NCBI RefSeq assembly: GCF_022437945.1
Contig: NZ_CP092535.1
Span: 1,426,001-1,490,000, forward strand
Source: Nocardioides sp. TF02-7
GTDB taxonomy: Bacteria; Actinomycetota; Actinomycetes; Propionibacteriales; Nocardioidaceae
Length of the DNA stretch: 64,000 nucleotides
Direction: 5' to 3'
Under the pieces are notes generated by a model that was not told the origin of the DNA, made no database searches, and was given only the letters and a program-made list of their open reading frames with translations. Every line of letters begins with the position of its first letter. The stretch's first letter is position 1. The translations under genes and the position numbers were made by a program. Of this stretch, positions 30,313 to 39,790 are shown in pieces.

Positions 30313-31080
30313 TCAGCCGAAGCGGGGCGCCCGCTTCTCGAGGAACGCGGCGACGCCCTCCTGGCCGCTGGGCGTGCCCGCGAGCCGGCTGATCGACTCC
30401 GCCTCGCGCCGCAGCACGGTCTCCGGGGCCGGCTCGGCGGCCTGGCGCACCAGGTGCTTGGTCGCCGCGAGCGCCTCCGGCGAGCCGGCGAGGAGCCCGG
30501 CGACCACCTCGTCGGTGGCGCGGTCGAGCTGGTCGGCGGGCACCAGCCGCGCCACCAGCCCGGCGTCGTGGGCCTCCTGGGCGGTCATCAGGTCGCCGAG
30601 CAGGGCCAGCCGGAGCACCCGGTGCAGGCCGAGGGTGTGCACGAGGAGGCTGCCGCCGCCGTCGGGGCTCAGGCCGACCTTGGCGTAGGCGAGGCTGAAC
30701 CGGGCCGTGTCCGCGGCGAGGACGACGTCGGCGGCCGCCGCGATCGGGAACCCGATGCCGGCGGCCGTGCCCTGCACCGCGCTCACCACCACCGCGTCGC
30801 CGCGGACCAGCTCGGTGATGACCCGGTGAGCGGCCTCGGCGAGGTCGAGGAGCAGCGCCTGCGGGTCGTCCGCGGCGGCGAAGCCGGACAGGTCGCCGCC
30901 GACGGAGAAGAACCGGCCCTCGGCCCGCAGCACGACCACCCGGGCGCCGTCGGCCCGCGCCCGCAGCACCGCTGCAAGGAGCTCGGCGGCGGACTCCGGC
31001 TGCAGCGGGTTGCCGCGGTCGCCGTCGACGAGCGTGATCCGGGCCGCGCCGTCGGCGTAGGCGTAGTCGACGTAGGTCAT
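30313..31080 (-). CDS. Enoyl-CoA hydratase/isomerase family protein
   Basis: 255 residues. The crotonase core shows the CoA-binding and oxyanion regions FFSVGGDLSGF and QGTAAGIGFPIAAAAD. The first catalytic glutamate position of classical hydratases is replaced (AAGIGF), and SLAYAKVGLSPDGGGS has aspartate near the second, so it may be an isomerase or another crotonase activity. It follows the acyl-CoA dehydrogenase gene by 16 bases with a GGAGG site, giving a two-gene beta-oxidation operon. Confidence 0.88.
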   Translation of the reverse strand: MTYVDYAYADGAARITLVDGDRGNPLQPESAAELLAAVLRARADGARVVVLRAEGRFFSVGGDLSGFAAADDPQALLLDLAEAAHRVITELVRGDAVVVSAVQGTAAGIGFPIAAAADVVLAADTARFSLAYAKVGLSPDGGGSLLVHTLGLHRVLRLALLGDLMTAQEAHDAGLVARLVPADQLDRATDEVVAGLLAGSPEALAATKHLVRQAAEPAPETVLRREAESISRLAGTPSGQEGVAAFLEKRAPRFG

Positions 31081-31096
31081 CAGGATCCTCCCGTGG

Positions 31097-32350
31097 TCAG
31101 GCGAACTGGCTGTGGATCGACCGCGGCAGGTCGAACAGCGGTTCCTTCTTCAGCTCCGCGCGGCCCAGGGTGACCAGGTGCGCCTCGTCGGGGCCGTCGA
31201 AGATCCGCATCGCGCGGTGCCAACCCCAGAGCATGGCGAGCGGGGTGGCGTCGGTGACGCCGGCGCCGCCGTGGAGCTGGATCGCCCGGTCGATCACGTT
31301 GAGCACGGCCCGGGGTACGGCGACCTTGGCGGCCGCGATCAGGTGGCGGGCGGCCTTGTTGCCCTCGCTGTCGATCACGAACGCGGCGTGGTGGCAGAGG
31401 GCACGGGCCTGCTCGAGCTCGATCCGGGACTCCGCGATCCGCTCGCGCACCGAGGACTGCTGGGCGAGCGGCCCGCCGAAGGCCTCCCGGGTGCGCGCCC
31501 GCTCGACCATCATCGCCAGCGCCCGCTCCCCCGCCCCCAGGGCGCGCATGACGTGGTGGATCCGGCCCGGCCCGAGCCGCATCTGCGCCGCGGCGAACCC
31601 GCCGCCCTCCTCGAAGAGCAGGTTGCCGACCGGGACCCGGACGTCGGTGAGCTCGACGACGCAGTGACCGTGCTGGTCCTGCTTGCCGAAGACCGGCAGC
31701 GACCGCTGGATGTCGACGCCGGGGGTGTCGACCGGGACGATGACCATCGACTGCTGCCGGTGGACCTCCGCGTCCGGGTCGGTCTTGCCCATCACGATCA
31801 GCACGCGGCACCGCGGGTCGGCGGCGCCGGTGATCCACCACTTGCGGCCGTTGACGACGTACTCGTCGCCGTCGCGCTCGATCCGGGTGCCGATGTTGGT
31901 GGCGTCGGAGGACGCGACGTCCGGCTCGGTCATCGCGAACGCCGACCGGATCTCGCCGGCGAGCAGCGGCTTCAGCCACCGCTCCTGCTGCTCCGGCGTG
32001 CCCACCATGTGCAGCAGCTCCATGTTGCCCGTGTCGGGCGCGGCGCAGTTGATGGCCTCCGGCGCGATCTCGGGGCTCCAGCCCGACAGCTCCGCGATGG
32101 GGGCGTACTCGAGCTGGGTCAGCCCGGACTCGGACGGGAGGAAGAGGTTCCACAGCCCTCGCTCGCGTGCCTTCGCCTTCAGCTCCTCGACGACCGGCGG
32201 CACCGTGTGGTCGTGCTCCCCGGCCTCCTCGCGGTAGCGCTCGTAGGCGGCCTCGGCCGGGAAGACCTCCTCCTGCAGGAAGGAGACCATCTCGTCGTGG
32301 AGGCGGCGCGCCTCGTCGCTGGGTGCCGGGTAGGCCGGGTACATGGTCAT
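31097..32350 (-). CDS. Acyl-CoA dehydrogenase
   Basis: 417 residues, the usual length. The flavin and substrate regions FAMTEPDVASSDATNI and WWITGAADPRC are intact, as is QLHGGAGVTDATPLAMLW near the C-terminus. It has the N-terminal extension typical of the FadE subgroup that includes ACAD10/11-like enzymes. It oxidises an acyl-CoA to the enoyl-CoA acted on by the next gene. ATG 32350 is used; ATG two codons later is an alternative. Confidence 0.92.
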   Translation of the reverse strand: MTMYPAYPAPSDEARRLHDEMVSFLQEEVFPAEAAYERYREEAGEHDHTVPPVVEELKAKARERGLWNLFLPSESGLTQLEYAPIAELSGWSPEIAPEAINCAAPDTGNMELLHMVGTPEQQERWLKPLLAGEIRSAFAMTEPDVASSDATNIGTRIERDGDEYVVNGRKWWITGAADPRCRVLIVMGKTDPDAEVHRQQSMVIVPVDTPGVDIQRSLPVFGKQDQHGHCVVELTDVRVPVGNLLFEEGGGFAAAQMRLGPGRIHHVMRALGAGERALAMMVERARTREAFGGPLAQQSSVRERIAESRIELEQARALCHHAAFVIDSEGNKAARHLIAAAKVAVPRAVLNVIDRAIQLHGGAGVTDATPLAMLWGWHRAMRIFDGPDEAHLVTLGRAELKKEPLFDLPRSIHSQFA

Positions 32351-32382
32351 CGTTCTCCTCGTGGTTGCTCGGCGGCCGGTCC

Positions 32383-33566
32383 TCAGGCCGCGCAGTCGCC
32401 GGTGTCGACCTCGCCGTCGGAGGCGCGGCCGGCGGCCGCGCTGTCGGCCACCTGGGTGGCGGTGAGTGCGTAGCCGGTGTCGGTGTCGGTCACGGACGCG
32501 GCGAACACGACGCCGGCCACGTCACCCTGGGGGGTGACGATCGGGGCCGCCGGAGTTGCCGGGGCGCACCAGGCCGCGGACGGAGTAGACCTCGCGTACG
32601 ACGGTGCCGGTGCCGTAGATGTCGGGCGAGCGGAGGTCGTGCCGGGCGCGGACCCGGCCGGTCCGGACGTCGAACGGCCCGTCCTGCGGGTAGCCGACGA
32701 TCGCGACCGGGTCCTCGGCGTCGACGGTCTCGTCGAGCTCGAGCGGCTCGAGGTCGGCGGTGTCGACGGCCAGCACCGCGACGTCGAGGTCGGGGTCGTA
32801 GTGGACCACCCGGGCCAGCTCGGTGCCCCCCGTCGACCTCCACCTCCGGGTCGTCGACGCCGGCGACGACGTGGGCGTTGGTCATCACCCGGTCGGGGGC
32901 GAAGACGAAACCGGTGCCCTCCACCCCGCGGCCGCAGTCGTTGGCGCCGCGGATCTTCAGCACCCGGCTCTGCGTGGCGAGCACGTCGGGGTCGTCGAGC
33001 AACCGCTCGGGTCCGGGCCCGACCTCGACGATCCGCTCGGGGGCGAACGGCTCGAGGTAGCGCGGGAAGAAGCCGGTGCCGACGACGTTGTTGAACGCCC
33101 GCAGCACCCCGGGCGCGGAGTCGGGCAGCACGGTGTCGACCCGCGCCAGCATCCACGAGCTGCGGACCTGCTCGGTGACCGGGCCGATCCGGGTGCCGGA
33201 GATCGCGACGCCCAGCGCCCAGGCCACGAGCAGCACCGCGCACACGGAGAGCACCGCGCCGCCGACGGCGTCGACCGCGCGCGCCGGCTGCCAGGTGATC
33301 TGCTCACGCACCTTGGCGCCGGCGTACTGAAGGAGCGCCTGCCCCAGCGACGCCGAAAGGATCACGATGAACAGCGCCCCCAGCGACACCCAGAGCGACG
33401 GGTCGGCCCCGCCGAGCACCACCGGCGCCAGCCAGATGCCGAACAGGCCGCCCAGGAGCAGCCCGAGCGTCGCGAACGCACCGGTGACGAAGCCCTGCCA
33501 GTAGCCGGAGAGGGCGTAGGCGAGCAGCAGGAGCAGCAGCAGCCAGTCGAGCAGGTTGAGGTCCAT
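32383..33566 (-). CDS. marP: MarP-type membrane serine protease (frameshifted twice)
   Basis: About 393 residues after removing one base from each of 32826-32831 and 32543-32546. The N-terminal CvpA-like domain has four membrane segments; the C-terminal trypsin domain faces outside. The triad is complete: His in MTNAHVVAG, Asp in YDPDLDVAVL, Ser in VRPGNSGGP. In M. tuberculosis MarP (Rv3671c) is needed for acid resistance and cleaves the hydrolase RipA. The ATG at 33566 overlaps the NUDIX stop (ATGA). Conserved order with NUDIX, tlpA and nth. Confidence 0.92.
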
Positions 33567-34355
33567 CAGCCTGTCCCCTCGGGCTCGTCGGGCGCGTCGG
33601 GCTCCAGGATGTCGAGGCTGTCGGGCTCTTGTCCCGGCGACGCGTCGGCGACCCGCCGTTCGTACTCGGCGAGCATGTGGCGGGGCAGGTCGTGCACCGG
33701 CGGGTCGGCGGCCGGCGGCAGCCAGCCGAGGAAGTCGAAGAACCGGGTGATGATCCCGCCGGTGAACCCCCAGACGATGACGTCCTTGGCGTCGCCGATG
33801 AGGAAGCCGGGACCGACCCAGCCGCTGGGGTGGCGGACCGAGATCCGGTGCTCCGGGCTGAGCAGCTCGGCGATGGTCACCCGGTGGATCTCGTGGACCT
33901 CGTCGGGCGAGGCCACCTCGACCGGGTGCGGCTCGCGCCACCAGCCGAGCACCGGCGTCACGGCGAAGTTGGAGGGCGGCAGCCACAGCTCCGGGAGGGT
34001 GCCGAAGACGGCCACGCCGGCCGGGTCGACCCCGATCTCCTCCTGCGCCTCGCGCAGCGCCGCCTCGACCGGCGTCTCGCCCGGGTCGATCGACCCGCCG
34101 GGGAAGGACACCTGGCCGGGGTGGGACCGCATGTGGTGGGCGCGCTCGGTGAGCAGCAGCTCGGGCCCGGCGCCGTCGTCGCCGAACAGCATCAGCACCG
34201 CCCCCCGGCGGGCGCCGGGAGTCCGCGGGCGGCAGGAACGCGGTCAGCTCGCTGCCCCGGATCCGCCGGGCCGCCGCCGCGACCGGCGCGAGCCAGTCCG
34301 GCAGGTCGGCGGGCAGGTCCTCTCCGGGTACGCCGTCCGCGGGGCGGTCGCTCAC
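33566..34355 (-). CDS. NUDIX hydrolase, CoA pyrophosphatase type (frameshifted)
   Basis: About 262 residues after removing one base from the C6 run at 34201-34206. The NUDIX box is GGSIDPGETPVEAALREAQEE with the glutamates in place, preceded by the CoA-type HPGQVSFPG. It probably cleaves CoA or acyl-CoA to 4'-phosphopantetheine products. Start GTG at 34355. Position equals Rv3672c, between marP and tlpA. Confidence 0.9.
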
Positions 34356-34956
34356 GCGGCCCCCGGGCGAGCTCGATGCCCAGCTTGTCCTCGGCGAGCT
34401 CCTCGATCTCCGCCAGCGAGTCGACGCCGCCGTCGGCGCGCTCGACCGAGCCGTCGGCGCGGACGAACGCGAACGACGGCAGGCCGGGCACGATCAACCC
34501 GGCCTCCTGGAGGTCGCCGCAGGCATCGGCGAACGACGGGTAGGTGGCGCCGGTGCGCCGCGCCAGGTCGACCGCCGCCCCGGGATAGGTCTCGAGGAAG
34601 TCGACTCCGATCACGGCGACGCGGTCGCCGTGACGCTCGTGGAACTCCTGCAGCACCGGCATCTCCGTGCGGCACGGCGCGCAGTTGGACGCCCAGAAGT
34701 TGACGATCGCCGGGCCCTCGACGTCGGCGAGCGAACCCGGCGTACCTCCGGCCAGGCAGCTGAGCTCCAGGTCGGGGAGGTCGGCCTCGCCGGCGAGGTC
34801 GGGGCAGTCCTCGATGCCGGCGGCGGCCTTCTCCTCGCGGAGCTCGGCGGTGTCGACGTCGACGTTGCACGCCGCGGTCGTGGTGCCCTCGTCGCAGGCC
34901 GTGAGCAGCACCGCGAGGCCGACGAGCGCGACCACCGGCACCGCCCAGCGGCTCAT
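34352..34956 (-). CDS. TlpA-like thiol-disulfide lipoprotein (3' end frame unclear)
   Basis: About 201 residues. The lipobox LLTAC lies near residue 20; the thioredoxin fold has the redox pair in [11 protein letters not shown] and the cis-proline in [10 protein letters not shown]. It likely reduces or oxidises exported proteins. The raw frame has no stop where expected and reads on into the NUDIX gene; a length change in the run at 34360-34364 closes it at TGA 34354-34352, overlapping the NUDIX GTG. The ATG at 34956 overlaps the nth stop (ATGA). Confidence 0.85.
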
Positions 34957-35669
34957 GCCCTGCCCTCGGTGCGCACCAGCTTGGCCGCCTCCGCGGGGTC
35001 GGTGGGCCCCTCGCCGAAGGCCGGGCACCAGCGGGCGACCGGGCACGCCCCGCACGCGGGCTTGCGGGCGTGGCAGACCCGGCGGCCGTGCCAGATGAGG
35101 TGGTGGCTGAGCATGGTCCAGTCGCGCTTGGGGAAGAGCGCGCCGACGGCGTGCTCGACCTTCACCGGGTCGGTCTCCTCGGTCCACGCGAACCGGCGGG
35201 CGAGCCGCCCGAAGTGGGTGTCGACGGTGATGCCGGGCACGTCGAACGCGTTGCCGAGCACGACGTTCGCGGTCTTGCGGCCCACGCCGGGGAGGGTGAC
35301 CAGGTCGTCGAGCCGGGGCGGCACCTGGCCGTCGTACCGCTCGACGAGGGCGGCGCTCAGCTTGAGCAGCGACTCGGTCTTGGCGCGGAAGAACCCGAGC
35401 GGGCCCACCAGCTGCTCGAGGTGGGCGCGGTCGGCGGCGGCCATCGCCTTGGCGTCGGGGTAGGCCGCGAAGATCGCCGGCCGGGCGGCGTTGACCCGCT
35501 TGTCGGTCGTCTGGGCGCTGAGCACCGTGACGACGAGCAACTCGAAGGGGTTGTCGAAGTCGAGCTCGCAACGGGCGTCGGGATAGGTCTCGGCGAGCAC
35601 CCGGTTGATCTTGCGGGCCCGGCGGACCAGCTGGGTCGGTGTCTCGTCCTTCGTCCCGCTCGCCCGCAC
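34953..35669 (-). CDS. nth: Endonuclease III (DNA glycosylase/AP lyase)
   Basis: 238 residues from GTG at 35669. Nth removes oxidised pyrimidines and nicks at abasic sites. The helix-hairpin-helix is [14 protein letters not shown], containing the catalytic lysine; the catalytic aspartate is in [11 protein letters not shown]. The 4Fe-4S cluster has the exact C-x6-C-x2-C-x5-C spacing ([17 protein letters not shown]). A longer frame to 35771 exists but adds no conserved sequence. It diverges from crp as in M. tuberculosis. Confidence 0.95.
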   Translation of the reverse strand: MRASGTKDETPTQLVRRARKINRVLAETYPDARCELDFDNPFELLVVTVLSAQTTDKRVNAARPAIFAAYPDAKAMAAADRAHLEQLVGPLGFFRAKTESLLKLSAALVERYDGQVPPRLDDLVTLPGVGRKTANVVLGNAFDVPGITVDTHFGRLARRFAWTEETDPVKVEHAVGALFPKRDWTMLSHHLIWHGRRVCHARKPACGACPVARWCPAFGEGPTDPAEAAKLVRTEGRA

Positions 35670-35831
35670 CCGGCCAGAGTAGAGGCTCCGGCCGACAGAC
35701 CCCATGACGGGCCGCCGGGGCGCCCCGGACCGCGACGGCAGGGCCTCGCTGGTGCTTGTGAGATCGACCACTGGCTAGGATGCGGAGGGCGGCCAGGGGG
35801 CGAGCCCGGCCGACCGACGAATGGAGGAAGC

Positions 35832-36510
35832 GTGGACAACGACGTACTCCGTCAGGCCCCGCTGTTCAGCGCGCTCGACGACGAGGCCGCGTCCGCGCTG
35901 CGCTCGTCGATGTCGGAGAACCGCATCCGGCGCGGCGAGGTGCTCTTCCACGAGGGCGACTCGGGCGACAAGCTCTACATCGTGCTCGACGGGAAGGTGA
36001 AGCTCGGGCGCACCTCGTCCGACGGCCGCGAGAACCTGCTGGCGATCCTCGGGCCCGGCTCGATGTTCGGCGAGCTCTCGCTGTTCGACCCGGGACCGCG
36101 CTCGGCGACCGTCACGGCGGTGACCGACGCCTCCTTCGTCTCCCTGTCCCACGAGGACCTGCTCCGCTGGCTCGACGGCCGGCCCGGCGTCGCCCGCGGC
36201 CTCCTCGCCCAGCTCGCCGCCCGCCTGCGCAAGGCCTAACGACGTCGTCGCCGACCTGGTGTTCTCCGACGTCCCCGGCCGGGTCGCCAAGGCGCTGCTC
36301 GACCTCGCCGACCGGTTCGGCCGCACCGCCGACGACGGCGTCCACGTCCACCACGACCTCACCCAGGAGGAGCTCGCCCAGCTGGTCGGCGCCTCCCGCG
36401 AGACCGTCAACAAGGCCCTCGCCGACTTCGCCTCCCGCGGCTGGCTGCGCCTCGAGCCCCGCTCGGTCGTGATCATGGACATGGAGCGGATGGGCCGCCG
36501 CGCCCGCTGA
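35832..36510 (+). CDS. crp: CRP/FNR-family global regulator, interrupted by an inserted base
   Basis: About 225 residues once an extra T at 36237 is removed; as written, AAGGCC TAA stops the protein between the two domains. The cyclic-nucleotide-binding domain has [17 protein letters not shown] and [18 protein letters not shown]; the helix-turn-helix is [24 protein letters not shown], nearly identical in mycobacterial CRP. The homologue (Rv3676, GlxR in Corynebacterium) controls many carbon and respiration genes. GTG at 35832 follows GGAGGAAGC. Unlike the other frameshifts this one is not in a homopolymer. Confidence 0.92.
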
Positions 36511-36547
36511 CCCACCGCGCCCCTCCCCCTCCCCCCTCCGCCCCGAT

Positions 36548-36667
36548 GTTGAATCGGGTGTCGTGGCCCGTCGAATCGGGTGTCGTGGCGCGTCGAATCG
36601 GGCCACGTGGTCGGTCGAATCGGGCCTCGTGGCGCGTCGAATCGGGTCCCGTGGCACGGCGACCCGG
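36548..36667 (+). repeat. 22-bp tandem array, 5 units plus a partial
   Basis: Units start at 36548, 36570, 36592, 36614 and 36636, each GTCGAATCGGG followed by a variable pair and CGTGGCnC-type end; a partial sixth follows. The first unit has TTGA in place of TCGA. It lies 37 bases 3' of crp and 67 bases before the sigma-factor gene, at the point where gene order departs from M. tuberculosis. Confidence 0.92.
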
Positions 36668-36734
36668 ATTTCTCCGATCGGGTGACCCCCGGATCGCGCC
36701 ACCGCGGCGTAGGAGTGGGTGAAAGGGGGCCGAC

Positions 36735-37235
36735 GTGGCGACCAGCTCATCCCGGGATGCGTTCGACGAGTTCGTGCGCGCTCGTACGACGGCCCTGACC
36801 CGGACGGCGTACCTCCTCACCGGGGATGCCCACCTCGCGGAGGACCTCGTGCAGACCGCACTCTTCAAGGCAGCGCGCGCCTGGCACAGGATCGAGGGCG
36901 ACCCCGAGCCGTACGTGCGGCGCATCCTCTACACCCAGAACGTGTCGTGGTGGCGCCGGCGACGGTGGAGGGAGACGCCGCTGGCGTCGTACGACGACAC
37001 GGCGGTCGCCGCCGACACCGACCTGCGGCTCAGCCTGGAGGACGCGCTGCGGCGGCTGACCGAGCGGCAGCGGACCGTCCTCGTGCTGCGGTTCTTCGAG
37101 GACCTCACCGAGGTGCAGACCGCCGCAGCGCTCGGCATCGGGGCGGGCACGGTCAAGTCGATCGCGCGGCAGGCCCTCGCCCGGTTGCGCACCCTCGCGC
37201 CGGACCTCGAGCAGCTGCTGGAGGACGCGTCGTGA
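36735..37235 (+). CDS. SigE-family ECF RNA polymerase sigma factor
   Basis: 166 residues. Region 2 has FVRARTTALTRTAYLLTGD and AEDLVQTALFKAARAW; region 4 has LTERQRTVLVLRFFEDLTE and AAALGIGAGTVKSIARQALARL. This is the compact two-domain form of the SigE family found in large numbers in Nocardioides and Streptomyces. GTG at 36735. Its stop overlaps the start of the next gene (GTGA), which encodes a membrane protein that may be its anti-sigma factor. Confidence 0.9.
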   Translation: MATSSSRDAFDEFVRARTTALTRTAYLLTGDAHLAEDLVQTALFKAARAWHRIEGDPEPYVRRILYTQNVSWWRRRRWRETPLASYDDTAVAADTDLRLSLEDALRRLTERQRTVLVLRFFEDLTEVQTAAALGIGAGTVKSIARQALARLRTLAPDLEQLLEDAS

Positions 37236-38480
37236 GCGGCGAGCAGCTCCGCGACGAGCTGACGCGACTGGCCGACCGCGCGCCCGCGGTCGACGTACCG
37301 CCCGACCTGTTCGACCGCGGCCGCCGGGCGACGGCCCGGGTGCGGGTGCTCGGGGCCGCCGCGGCTGCCGCGTGCTTGGCGCTGGTCGTCGGGCTCGGCT
37401 GGCAGCTCCTGGCGGAGGACGACGTGCCCGTGGCCGGCGGTGAGGTACGCGGCGGCGTGCCCGACCTCGTGCACACGCCTCCGGACGGGGTCATCGACCT
37501 GCCCGTCGTGGCACTGGACGAGGTGGACCGTGCGGCCGTCGTCTACACCCTCGACGACCCGGACGGGACGGTCGTGGCGGTGCTGCCCGACGGGCGCTAC
37601 CGGCAGCTCCGGCTCCCCCGACCGCCGCGCGCCGCTGCTCGACGAGCTGGGGCCGGTGCTCTCGCCCGACGGGACCAGGCTGGCGTACCCGACGCAGGAC
37701 GCGGGCACCCGTGGTCTCGCCGTCGTCGACCTGGGCACCGGGGACATACGCGACGTCGAGCTGCGCGCGGCGCCCGGCGCGCTCGTCCGGTCCCTCCAGT
37801 GGTCACCCGACGGCGGGTCGCTCGCGTGGTCGGGGCAGGTGGTGACGTCGTTGACGCGCGACGGCGCGTCGTTCGGGCGGAGCGTCGCGGGCGTGGTCGG
37901 GGTGGACAGCGGGTCGAGCACGCCGGTGACGGGTCGGCGGGCCGCCGGCTGGGACGGGATCGGTGCGTGCGACGACGGCAGCGCGGTCCGCTACGTGTGG
38001 CCTACGTTCCTCGTCTCCGACGGTGAGGAGGTGCGGTACCGGTCGTGGCGGCAGGTGACCGCAGCGCACGGTGCGTGCAGCGCGCCGCAGTCGTTGCTGC
38101 CCGAGGCGTTGGACTCGTTCGAGTCGCTGCTCGGCTGGGTGCAGGACGAGGGCCGCCGCCCGACCGCGGTGGTGCTGGCGCCGCGCTGGGCCGACGACGA
38201 GCGGGAGTCGTTCGACGGCTACCTGCTCGAGCTGGTCGACGAGGCAGGATCCCGGGAGGTCGCCGCGGTCGACTCCCCCTGGGTCGCCCGGGTCAGCGTC
38301 GCCACCGGTCTGATGACCGGCGACCGGCCCACCGTCCCTACCGGACCCGACCCGTGGCCGACCTGGTGGCAGGAGCACGGCACCCTGGCCCTCGCGGCCG
38401 GCGCCCTCGCAGCCGCGCTGTTCGCCGCTCTCGCCCTCCTCCGGCTCCGCCGGCCGCTGCGTCTTCCCCGGTCGGGTTGA
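37232..38480 (+). CDS. Membrane protein coupled to the sigma factor, possible anti-sigma factor (frameshifted)
   Basis: About 415 residues after removing one base from the C5 run at 37615-37619. A roughly 45-residue cytoplasmic N-terminus (with ELTRLADRAPAVDVPPDLFDR, like other SigE-partner proteins) leads into a membrane segment, an extracellular domain with short propeller-like repeats (LSPDGTRLAYP, WSPDGGSLAWSG), and a second membrane segment near the C-terminus. No zinc anti-sigma motif is seen. The TGA stop is formed inside the first unit of the following 22-bp array (GTTGAATCC). Confidence 0.75.
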
Positions 38481-38629
38481 ATCCGGCCTCGTGGCGCGTC
38501 GAGTCCGGCCTCGTGGTCGGTCGAGTCCGGCCTCGTGGTCGGTCGAATCCGCCCTCGTGGCGCGTCGAGTCGGGTGTCGTGGTCGGTCGAATCGGCCCTC
38601 GTGGCGCGTCGAGTCGGGTGGCGCGGCGT
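38476..38629 (+). repeat. 22-bp tandem array, 7 units
   Basis: Seven contiguous 22-bp units fill the gap between two convergent genes exactly. Cores alternate GTCGAGTCCGG, GTCGAATCCGC, GTCGAGTCGGG and GTCGAATCGGC; each ends CTCGTGGCGC, CTCGTGGTCG or similar. The first unit's TTGA carries the TGA stop of the upstream gene, and the last unit abuts the minus-strand stop of the DUF559 gene at 38631-38629. Confidence 0.92.
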
Positions 38630-39594
38630 CACTGGGTGAGGGCGAGAGCCCGCGACCCGCGCTCCATCCTCCGCACGTTGGAGTACGACGGCCGCAGCGC
38701 GCGCCGCAGCTCACCGATCCACCGGTCGAGCGCCTCGCCGGTGAAGTCGCCCATGCGGATCACGATGATCGTCCAGCCGTTGGCCCGCAGCCAGGCGCGT
38801 CTCGACTTGTCGTTCGCCCGCTGCTCGGGGTTGCGCTCGTGCGCGTCCCAGCCGTCGTACTCGACGGCGATGCGGTGCTTGGGGTAGGCGAGGTCGAGGC
38901 GGTAGGTCGGCACACCGTCGATGTGGGTCCACCACTGCAATTCCGGCGGCGGCAGTCCGGCGTCGTGGATCTGCAGGCGGGTCCAGGACTCCCGGGCCGA
39001 CTCGGCTCGCGGGTCGACGAGGGCGACCAGCTCGCGGGCCTGGACGACGCCGCGTCGGCGGCGGTAGCGCCGCAGCCCGACCTCGAGCTGGCGGCGGGTG
39101 ATGCCGTGGACCCGGCAGAACGCGTCGAGCGCGGCGAGCGCGTCACGACGCAACAGGAGGCAGCTCAGGTCGAGGGCGGTGCGCAGCGGCGTCGTCACCC
39201 GGACGTCGAAGAGGACCGTGATGTCGGAGGCGACGAGGTCGCGCGTCCGGCCGTCGACACCCTCGCGAGCACTCGGCTCGTGGCCGCGGAGTGCGCACGT
39301 CTCGACGTCCGGTGCGACCTCGAGCTCGCCGTACGTCAGGGTGTCGATGCCGTGCAACCAGGCCGCGGTGCGGTCGCGCACGACGTGGTCGGCCGGCGTC
39401 ACGAGGTCGACGGCGCGGCATCGCAGCTCGAGGTCGTGCTCGACGTCGGCGTCGGCGGCGACGTAGACGTTGCGGAGGACGCGGCGTACCTTCCCTTCCT
39501 TCACCCAGCGGCGGAGCTGGTGACGGGAGATGCCGAGCGCGGCGATCGAGCTGTAGGTGAACGGGCCCGTGGGCGGTGTGCGTGTGGTCGTCAT
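38629..39594 (-). CDS. AbiEi-like winged-helix plus DUF559 (Vsr-like) endonuclease-fold protein
   Basis: 321 residues. The N-terminal about 60 residues (SSIAALGISRHQLRRWVKEG and LRNVYVAA) match the winged helix of AbiEi-type antitoxins; the C-terminal about 110 residues are DUF559, with RLDLAYPKHRIAVEYDGWDAH (Asp and Glu of the nuclease core) and RRAWLRANGWTIIVI. Such fusions are abundant and lineage-specific in actinobacteria; a defence or DNA-repair role is suspected, not shown. No toxin partner is adjacent. It is flanked by 22-bp arrays in opposite orientations. Confidence 0.85.
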   Translation of the reverse strand: MTTTRTPPTGPFTYSSIAALGISRHQLRRWVKEGKVRRVLRNVYVAADADVEHDLELRCRAVDLVTPADHVVRDRTAAWLHGIDTLTYGELEVAPDVETCALRGHEPSAREGVDGRTRDLVASDITVLFDVRVTTPLRTALDLSCLLLRRDALAALDAFCRVHGITRRQLEVGLRRYRRRRGVVQARELVALVDPRAESARESWTRLQIHDAGLPPPELQWWTHIDGVPTYRLDLAYPKHRIAVEYDGWDAHERNPEQRANDKSRRAWLRANGWTIIVIRMGDFTGEALDRWIGELRRALRPSYSNVRRMERGSRALALTQ

Positions 39595-39704
39595 GGCGCG
39601 ACCCTGCGCCGGTCGGACCGTGCGTCGAGCCCGAGAGCGGCCTGCCTGTGGATGACCTGTCGGCGCGCGGGGGCTGTGGACGGTTCATGGGCCGTCGTAC
39701 GCCG

Positions 39705-39770
39705 CCACGGCGGCCGATTCGACGCGCCACGGCGCCCTATTCAACCCACCACGAGGCCCGATTCGACACC
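39705..39770 (-). repeat. 22-bp tandem array, 3 units (minus orientation)
   Basis: Three units of 22 bp at 39705, 39727 and 39749, here in the orientation CCACGAGGCCCGATTCGAC. This is the only array lying at the 5' side of both neighbours (DUF559 gene and YdeI gene), ending 20 bases before the YdeI ATG. Positions 39595-39704 hold two CTGTGGA-containing stretches and no other recognisable site. Confidence 0.88.
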
Positions 39771-39790
39771 GACCGTGGCATCGTCGACCC

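Noticed and set aside
36548..36667. Simple intrinsic terminator as explanation of the 22-bp arrays
   Set aside because: Most arrays have all units in one orientation and cannot form a strong hairpin; only the 57.5-kb array can.
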